Part shown: one piece after another, positions 40,305-44,772 of the stretch
Layout of the letters: every line of letters starts with the position of its first letter
Numbering within the stretch: the first letter of the stretch is position 1
NCBI GenBank assembly: GCA_003223245.1
Contig: QHYI01000147.1
Coordinates: 1-44,772, forward strand
DNA length: 44,772 nucleotides
Reading direction: 5' to 3'
DNA from: Acidobacteriota bacterium
Lineage (GTDB): Bacteria > Acidobacteriota > Terriglobia > Acidiferrales > UBA7541
Notes under the pieces: generated by a model
The model's input: only the letters and a program-made list of their open reading frames with translations
Database searches by the model: none
What the model was told of the DNA's origin: nothing
Position numbers and translations under genes: made by a program

Positions 40305-40814
40305 TTACCACCAAAATGCGGATGGACGCTTACGCGCCAAGAAGGAATCAACACCCCACGTGCGGCCCGCTCCTCCTATAACCAGCGCGAGCGAAGCTAG
40401 GACCGGAACGAGCAGTTCCCATATCCATGCCGTGCCCCATTCCGAGATCCATAGGCTTGAAAGAAAGGCGAAAGCCACAAGTGCGACCGGACGCGTAAAA
40501 AGGCCGAGCACCAACAACACGCCAAGCGAGATTTCTGTGAATCCCTGAACCGGTGCGGCCATCGCCGCGTGAGCTGCCGCGAAGGCCATAACGCTTTTCC
40601 ACAGAGCAGGGGCACTACCGTTCTCAATATAGTCATTGATGAGGCCAGCGTAGCCCGATGGCTTGTATAGGCCCTTCCCCAGATTCTCAAAGAAGACCCA
40701 CACGAACATTGCACCAATTGTGAGCCGCACCAAGGCGAGCCCAAATCGAGCATGGGGCTGGTGGTCTGCGTGGGACGCGTTGTCTTGCAACTCGCTGGCG
40801 GTTGTCATCATCAT
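40305..40814 (-). CDS. DoxX family membrane protein
   Basis: 169 residues, four hydrophobic helices (LALVRLTIGAMFVWVFFENL, AFAAAHAAMAAPVQ plus following, LLVLGLFTRPVALVAFAFL, WELLVPVLASLALVIGGAG), the usual DoxX layout. DoxX proteins include the small subunit of thiosulfate:quinone oxidoreductase and redox-partner proteins of sulfur metabolism; most are uncharacterised. Three ATG codons in a row (40814, 40811, 40808) follow GGAAGG; any could start. It is the first gene of the operon that ends with the TusA-radical SAM protein, and a sulfur link between the two is possible but not shown. Confidence 0.85.
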   Translation of the reverse strand: MMMTTASELQDNASHADHQPHARFGLALVRLTIGAMFVWVFFENLGKGLYKPSGYAGLINDYIENGSAPALWKSVMAFAAAHAAMAAPVQGFTEISLGVLLVLGLFTRPVALVAFAFLSSLWISEWGTAWIWELLVPVLASLALVIGGAGRTWGVDSFLARKRPSAFWW

Positions 40815-41039
40815 GATCCTTCCACTCTTCGATCCTGAATCAACATCTTGGTTACAGGTTCTGGACGTGTCCGACCACCAGACGAAGCTCTAGCGCCTGT
40901 CCGGGTCGTGCGGAACCATCCGTAGCGGATGCCAGGGGATTATAGTCTGAATGCGAGATTCGGAGGCTTTTGAGAAGCGGAAAAATTAGGGCCGAAAGAA
41001 AGGTGTGGCCATGCGGGCCCACGTCACCCTTTTGCTGGC

Positions 41040-41801
41040 TCAGCGGAAGCGGCGAATCACCAGATTGTGCCGGTCGGAGCGGTAAAAACCCAGCACGTAC
41101 ATGATGGCCTTGCCCTTGGTGGAATAAATGACCTGGCGAATGCGCAGCAGCGGCACGCGGCGCGGAATGGCCAGCAGGTCGGCGATGCGCGGGTCAGCGG
41201 CAGTGGCGTCGACTTCTTCGTCGGCGTAGGCCAGCTCGACTTTGAAATCCCGCTCGAGGACGCCAAACAGGGAGTCGCGCTCGATGGGCGCGTCAAGCAA
41301 GCCCGGGAATTCCGCGGCGTTGAGATAGCAGGTTTCGAGCGCGAATGGCTCGCCCGAGGCGTGACGAAGGCGTTCGAGTTTGATGATGCCGCTTTTGGGC
41401 GGAAGCGAAAGGCGCGCGGCGGCTTCGTTTTCATTGTCGACGATTTTGGCAGAGAGGACCTTCGCTCCGGCAGCAAGCGTGCGGGCTGCCATCTGCTCGG
41501 TGTAGCTCATAAGCTTGTTGAAATGGATTTTCGGCGGCGCGACGAACGTCCCGATGCTGCGGCGGCGCTCGACGAGACCCTCGCGTTCAAGGAACGCCAG
41601 GGCGTGGCGAGCGGTCATCAGGCTGACATGATGCGTGCGCGCAAGGTCGCGTTCGGAGGGAACCGCGTCGCCGGGCTGGAGCTGCCCGGAATCGATGCGC
41701 TTGCGAATGACGCTCTGAATGCGCTGATAAGCAGGCTCAGCGCTTGGGACGCGGGCGGGGAAGCGCTCGAGAGCGGCTAGAATCTTTTTGTTCGAAGCCA
41801 T
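41040..41801 (-). CDS. GntR family transcriptional regulator with UTRA ligand domain
   Basis: 253 residues. The N-terminal winged helix (AYQRIQSVIRKRIDSGQL, AVPSERDLARTHHVSLMTARHALAFLEREGLVERRRSIGTF in parts) is typical of the HutC subfamily, and residues about 100-250 form the UTRA sensor (LSAKIVDNENEAAARLSL, IIKLERLRHASGEPFALETCYLN, VPLLRIRQVIYSTKGKAIMYVLGFYRSDRHNL). UTRA regulators bind sugar phosphates or amino-acid derivatives and release DNA on binding. The gene is divergent from the TonB-dependent receptor gene across 317 bp containing three palindromes, so it probably controls nutrient uptake by that receptor. Confidence 0.92.
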   Translation of the reverse strand: MASNKKILAALERFPARVPSAEPAYQRIQSVIRKRIDSGQLQPGDAVPSERDLARTHHVSLMTARHALAFLEREGLVERRRSIGTFVAPPKIHFNKLMSYTEQMAARTLAAGAKVLSAKIVDNENEAAARLSLPPKSGIIKLERLRHASGEPFALETCYLNAAEFPGLLDAPIERDSLFGVLERDFKVELAYADEEVDATAADPRIADLLAIPRRVPLLRIRQVIYSTKGKAIMYVLGFYRSDRHNLVIRRFR

Positions 41802-41876
41802 CCGTTGCCCCTTTTTCCGAGCGAAAGGAACGCCGAAGGAAGCAACGCCTTACATCGTCCCGCGCGCCCGTTTACT

Positions 41877-41905
41877 GCTATAGGGCGATCGACAGCCGCT
41901 ATAGC
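41877..41905. promoter_or_regulatory. Inverted repeat GCTATAG ... CTATAGC in the GntR-receptor intergenic region
   Basis: GCTATAG (41877-41883) and CTATAGC (41899-41905) are a perfect 7-bp inverted repeat with a 15-bp spacer. The second arm lies inside the palindrome GCTATAGC (41898-41905). A related palindrome, GCTATATAGC, covers the -10 region of the receptor promoter at 41998-42007. Candidate operators for the divergent regulator. Confidence 0.4.
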
Positions 41906-41958
41906 GCGGTCTAGTCCCACGGGTATCTCCGAGCCCCCGCTACTCTCGAGAATCGTTT

Positions 41959-41973
41959 ATAATGCAGCATTAT
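41959..41973. promoter_or_regulatory. Palindrome ATAATGC-A-GCATTAT, candidate GntR operator
   Basis: A perfect 7-bp inverted repeat with a one-base centre, 5 bp upstream of the -35 of the receptor promoter. The size and symmetry fit dimeric winged-helix regulators. It is placed between the GntR gene and the receptor gene. Confidence 0.5.
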
Positions 41974-41978
41974 TCTTC

Positions 41979-42007
41979 TTGACGAGCAAAAGTTTGTGCT
42001 ATATAGC
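41979..42007 (+). promoter_or_regulatory. Promoter of the TonB-dependent receptor gene
   Basis: TTGACG (41979-41984) is followed after 17 bp by TATAGC (42002-42007), or after 15 bp by TATATA (42000-42005). The -10 region is part of the palindrome GCTATATAGC, which would let a bound regulator block polymerase. The leader to the ATG at 42119 is about 105 nt. Confidence 0.5.
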
Positions 42008-42118
42008 TATGCGCCAATCGAATCTGTAACCATCTACGGTGCCCATTACCAGTCGAGGAAAATCGGTTAGGGGAGAGGCAGGTTGGACGGCCAGCCGCTT
42101 CAAGCCGGAGGAGTAAAT

Positions 42119-44772
42119 ATGAGAAAGATGCAGTACCTGGCGTTGGGAGCAGTGGTTTGTGCGCTGGTGCTGTTGCTAGTCAGCGCCAATGCGGTGTGGG
42201 CGCAGGAAGTTACCGCTACGATCACCGGAACGGTGACGGACTCAACCGGAGCCGCGGTCGCGGGGGCAACGGTTACGGCGAAGTCCGTGGATCGGGGTAC
42301 AGTCTTTAAAGACGCAACCAACGAAGTGGGAATTTACCGAATCGCGCAGCTCCCGGTCGGTAACTACGATCTCCGAGTGGAAAAAGAAGGATTTCAGGCC
42401 GCGCTGTTTCCGTCCTTCACTTTGGTGCTGAATCAGGTTGCGCGCATCGACGTTGCGCTGAAAGTCGGCCAAGTAAGCCAGACGATCGAGGTGACCGGTG
42501 CGGCCCCCGTCATGAAGACAGAAACGACGCAGGTGGACACGATCATCAACGCCGCCACGAATGACAACCTGCCTCTCGCGTCCCGCAACTACGTCCAACT
42601 GACTTTGCTTTCACCTGGGGCGGTTTCGACAGATCCCGCCAGTTTTACGAGCGGCAACAACACTGATTTTTATAGCGGCCGCCCGCTGATCAATGGCAAC
42701 CGCGAGCAAGCCAACAATTTCTTGCTCGACGGCATGGACAATAATCAGGTGTCAGACAACCTTTTGGGTTACACGCCGGCACCGGATGCGATCGAAGAGT
42801 TCAACCTGATCACGAATAACGCTTCGGCCGAGTTTGGTAACTTTGAAGGCGGCATTGTTAGCGCGACCATCAAATCCGGCACCAACACTTACCACGGCGA
42901 TGTGTGGGAGTTCTTCCGGAATGACAAGCTGAACGCGAATAGCTGGTCGAATAATTTCAATAAACTTCCTAAGGACAAAATTCGCTGGAATATGTTTGGC
43001 GGTACCTTCGGTGGGCCGATCTTCAAAAACAAGCTATTTTTCTTCACCGACTTTCAAGGACAGCGTTTTGATATCCCTACTTCATCGTCCACCTTGAATG
43101 TCTTTACAACCGCGGAACGCCAGGGGGACTTTGGCGCTCTCTGCGCGGCGGGATTCGACGCAGCCGGAGCATGTACGGCAAGCGGCAGCGGGAATGTTCA
43201 ACTCTATAACCCCTGCGCGTCCTTTAGCGCGCCGTGCACTCCTTCCTCGACTCCGGCTGGGACTCGGCAGATATTCCCGTTCAACAGAATTCCAGCAGCA
43301 ATGATCAGCCCTGTCGCGAGCAATTTGTTCTCCTCCTCGCTTTATCCGGCGGTGATCCCTGGTTCGGGATTGCAACAAAACGCTATCAATACTGTCGCTA
43401 ATGCCAAAAATGTGGACCAGGGCGATCTGAAAATAGACTACAAGGCGACGAACAAGGACAACATTTCGGGCCGCTTTAGTCGCGCCTATCAGAACAATCC
43501 ATCGACGAACTCGGTCGCGCTGTTGGGCAACGGCTATGGAACAACGCCGATTTACAACATCGTGGGCGATTGGAGCCGGACGCTCACTAATACTCTCCTA
43601 AACGATTTTCGCTTGGGCTGGAACCACGTGACGTTCGGGAGCGGCACTAGCTGGGCTAGCGGCGTCGGACAATTCGGCAACACCATTGGCATCGGGAATG
43701 GCAACCCCGCGGGGCTCGACGGGCTACTGGGCCTCAACTTTTCGAACTCAGCCCTGTCGAGCCTGGGAACACAAGAAAGCACGACGAGCTTCGACGACCA
43801 TGTCTGGCAGTTGGAAGATTCAGTTAGCTGGACGCGCGGCCGGCACACGTTCAAGTTTGGCGGCCAATACTGGCGTAATGTCATCAAGACTTTCTATGCG
43901 GGCAACAACGGCGAACTTGGGCTCATGGATTTTGACGGCCGGTTCACCAACGCCTCAGCAACCTCTCCGGTGACCAACACGGGCGATGGCGGGGCAGACT
44001 TCGTTCTCGGGCTGCCGTTTCAAATTGGCCGCGGCGTAAGTACCGGAAAGACTTGGCAGCAGTCGAGCAATGTTATTGGTATCTATGCGCAAGATACATG
44101 GAAAGTGACGGACCGTCTGACCTTGAACCTTGGTTTGCGCTACGACGCGCACACGCCATGGGTGGAGGCGAACAACCAACAGGCCAACTACAACTTTGCT
44201 ACGGGCAATATCGATCTTGCGGGCCAGAACGGAGCCAGCAGGGCTCTCTACAAAGGTTTCTATGGCGGAAGGGACTTCCAGCCGCGCATTGGCTTCGCGT
44301 GGACTCCTGAGATGCTGGGGAACCACACGGTCGTCCGGGGAGCGTTTACCATCTCCTCCTATCTCGAGGGTACAGGTACGAACCTGCGTTTGACCTTGAA
44401 CGCGCCTTTTACTCCAGCCGAAGTCAATGCTATCTACAACAATACTGCACTGCCAGGGACGAGCACCACAGACGGCATCCCGGGAACAGCCAGCGCCGTA
44501 TCCTGCGCGGCGCCAGCCTATGCTTGCTACGCGGGCGCCTTCCTCCGCGTATGGGATCCCAACGTGCAGCCGGCGATTGCCGATGAGTGGAACTTGACCG
44601 TTCAGCACCAATTCTGGGGGGACACGACCTTCCAGATTGGATATGTCGGCCAGTGGGGCTATCACCTGATGGTGCCATTCGACTACGCGCAGCGAGTACT
44701 GCTCCCGAATTCAGCATGCGGGACTCCGCCGTGTACAGCTCCGAGCCCATTCTTTGCCAACAACCCAACGCT
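42119..44772 (+). CDS. Oar-like TonB-dependent receptor with carboxypeptidase-regulatory domain, 3' truncated by window edge
   Basis: 884 codons are visible and the frame is still open at the right edge; full proteins of this type have 1000-1200 residues. A GGAGGA site precedes the ATG. A signal peptide (LGAVVCALVLLLVSANAVWAQ) is followed by a carboxypeptidase-regulatory-like beta sandwich (TITGTVTDSTGAAVAGATV, GIYRIAQLPVGNYDLRV), then the plug (NFLLDGMDNNQVSD, IEEFNLITNNASAEFGN, GGIVSATIKSGTNTYHGD) and barrel strands (WRNVIKTFYAGNN, IGIYAQDTWKVTDRLTLNLG, RYDAHTPWVE). This is the Oar architecture expanded in Acidobacteria, used for import of polymer fragments or for envelope functions. The divergent GntR gene suggests substrate-dependent expression. 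Confidence 0.95.
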   Translation, partial: MRKMQYLALGAVVCALVLLLVSANAVWAQEVTATITGTVTDSTGAAVAGATVTAKSVDRGTVFKDATNEVGIYRIAQLPVGNYDLRVEKEGFQAALFPSFTLVLNQVARIDVALKVGQVSQTIEVTGAAPVMKTETTQVDTIINAATNDNLPLASRNYVQLTLLSPGAVSTDPASFTSGNNTDFYSGRPLINGNREQANNFLLDGMDNNQVSDNLLGYTPAPDAIEEFNLITNNASAEFGNFEGGIVSATIKSGTNTYHGDVWEFFRNDKLNANSWSNNFNKLPKDKIRWNMFGGTFGGPIFKNKLFFFTDFQGQRFDIPTSSSTLNVFTTAERQGDFGALCAAGFDAAGACTASGSGNVQLYNPCASFSAPCTPSSTPAGTRQIFPFNRIPAAMISPVASNLFSSSLYPAVIPGSGLQQNAINTVANAKNVDQGDLKIDYKATNKDNISGRFSRAYQNNPSTNSVALLGNGYGTTPIYNIVGDWSRTLTNTLLNDFRLGWNHVTFGSGTSWASGVGQFGNTIGIGNGNPAGLDGLLGLNFSNSALSSLGTQESTTSFDDHVWQLEDSVSWTRGRHTFKFGGQYWRNVIKTFYAGNNGELGLMDFDGRFTNASATSPVTNTGDGGADFVLGLPFQIGRGVSTGKTWQQSSNVIGIYAQDTWKVTDRLTLNLGLRYDAHTPWVEANNQQANYNFATGNIDLAGQNGASRALYKGFYGGRDFQPRIGFAWTPEMLGNHTVVRGAFTISSYLEGTGTNLRLTLNAPFTPAEVNAIYNNTALPGTSTTDGIPGTASAVSCAAPAYACYAGAFLRVWDPNVQPAIADEWNLTVQHQFWGDTTFQIGYVGQWGYHLMVPFDYAQRVLLPNSACGTPPCTAPSPFFANNPT

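Overview
The window is 44.8 kb of a GC-rich bacterial chromosome that looks like an acidobacterium. The strongest pointers are an Oar-type TonB-dependent receptor with an N-terminal carboxypeptidase-regulatory domain (42119 to the right edge), a paired PSD1-type DUF1549/DUF1553 protein plus Tat-exported DUF1501 protein, an M28-PDZ peptidase with a TolB-like propeller, an NHL-repeat lipoprotein-like exported protein and several short proteins of families I cannot name. The assignment rests on gene content only; no 16S rRNA or ribosomal protein lies in the window.

Layout. 1-8325: the C-terminal two thirds of a sigma-54 activator, then a STAS-like protein and a tripartite RND efflux operon (outer-membrane lipoprotein, adaptor, pump) joined by 4-nt overlaps, an SDR oxidoreductase, and the first 28 codons of an MDR-type oxidoreductase that is cut off. 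8326-11966: an accretion island without a recombinase gene. It holds three different type II toxin-antitoxin pairs (UPF0175/DUF3368-like with a frameshifted toxin; RHH-like/PIN; VapBC), four 3'-end fragments of a tRNA-Asp(GTC) gene in the same orientation, and four copies of a roughly 31-bp box that carries short CRATAAG words 11 bp apart. Each toxin-antitoxin module is followed by one or two of these boxes, and two of the modules then run directly into a tRNA fragment. This looks like serial site-specific integration at one tRNA gene and is the most unusual structure in the window.

12044-20049 (minus strand): secreted degradative or respiratory-type proteins (PSD1 cytochrome-like protein, DUF1501, M28 peptidase, TolB-like propeller). 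20199-25471 (plus): a frameshifted GAF protein, a CheB-CheR-PAS fusion protein and a tandem pair of paralogues of unknown function, separated by a hairpin and a 21-nt periodic repeat. 25759-31712: PilZ protein, a pseudo-receiver protein, NHL propeller, an exported hypothetical, a monohaem cytochrome c and a cyclopropane-fatty-acid synthase. 31934-34018: an ABC exporter.

34313-40814: two plus-strand genes (acyl-CoA-dehydrogenase-like flavoprotein; PhnD-like binding protein without a signal peptide) converge on a tight five-gene minus-strand operon: DoxX-like membrane protein, GT2 glycosyltransferase, DUF2064/TIGR04282-like transferase, a polytopic GT-C mannosyltransferase-like protein, and a radical SAM protein fused to a TusA-like domain that lacks the usual CPxP cysteine. 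This resembles known 'rSAM/selenodomain-associated' glycosyltransferase loci but with a different radical SAM enzyme, so its product is unknown. 41040-44772: a GntR/UTRA regulator divergent from the TonB-dependent receptor, with palindromes in the shared intergenic region that could be its operators.
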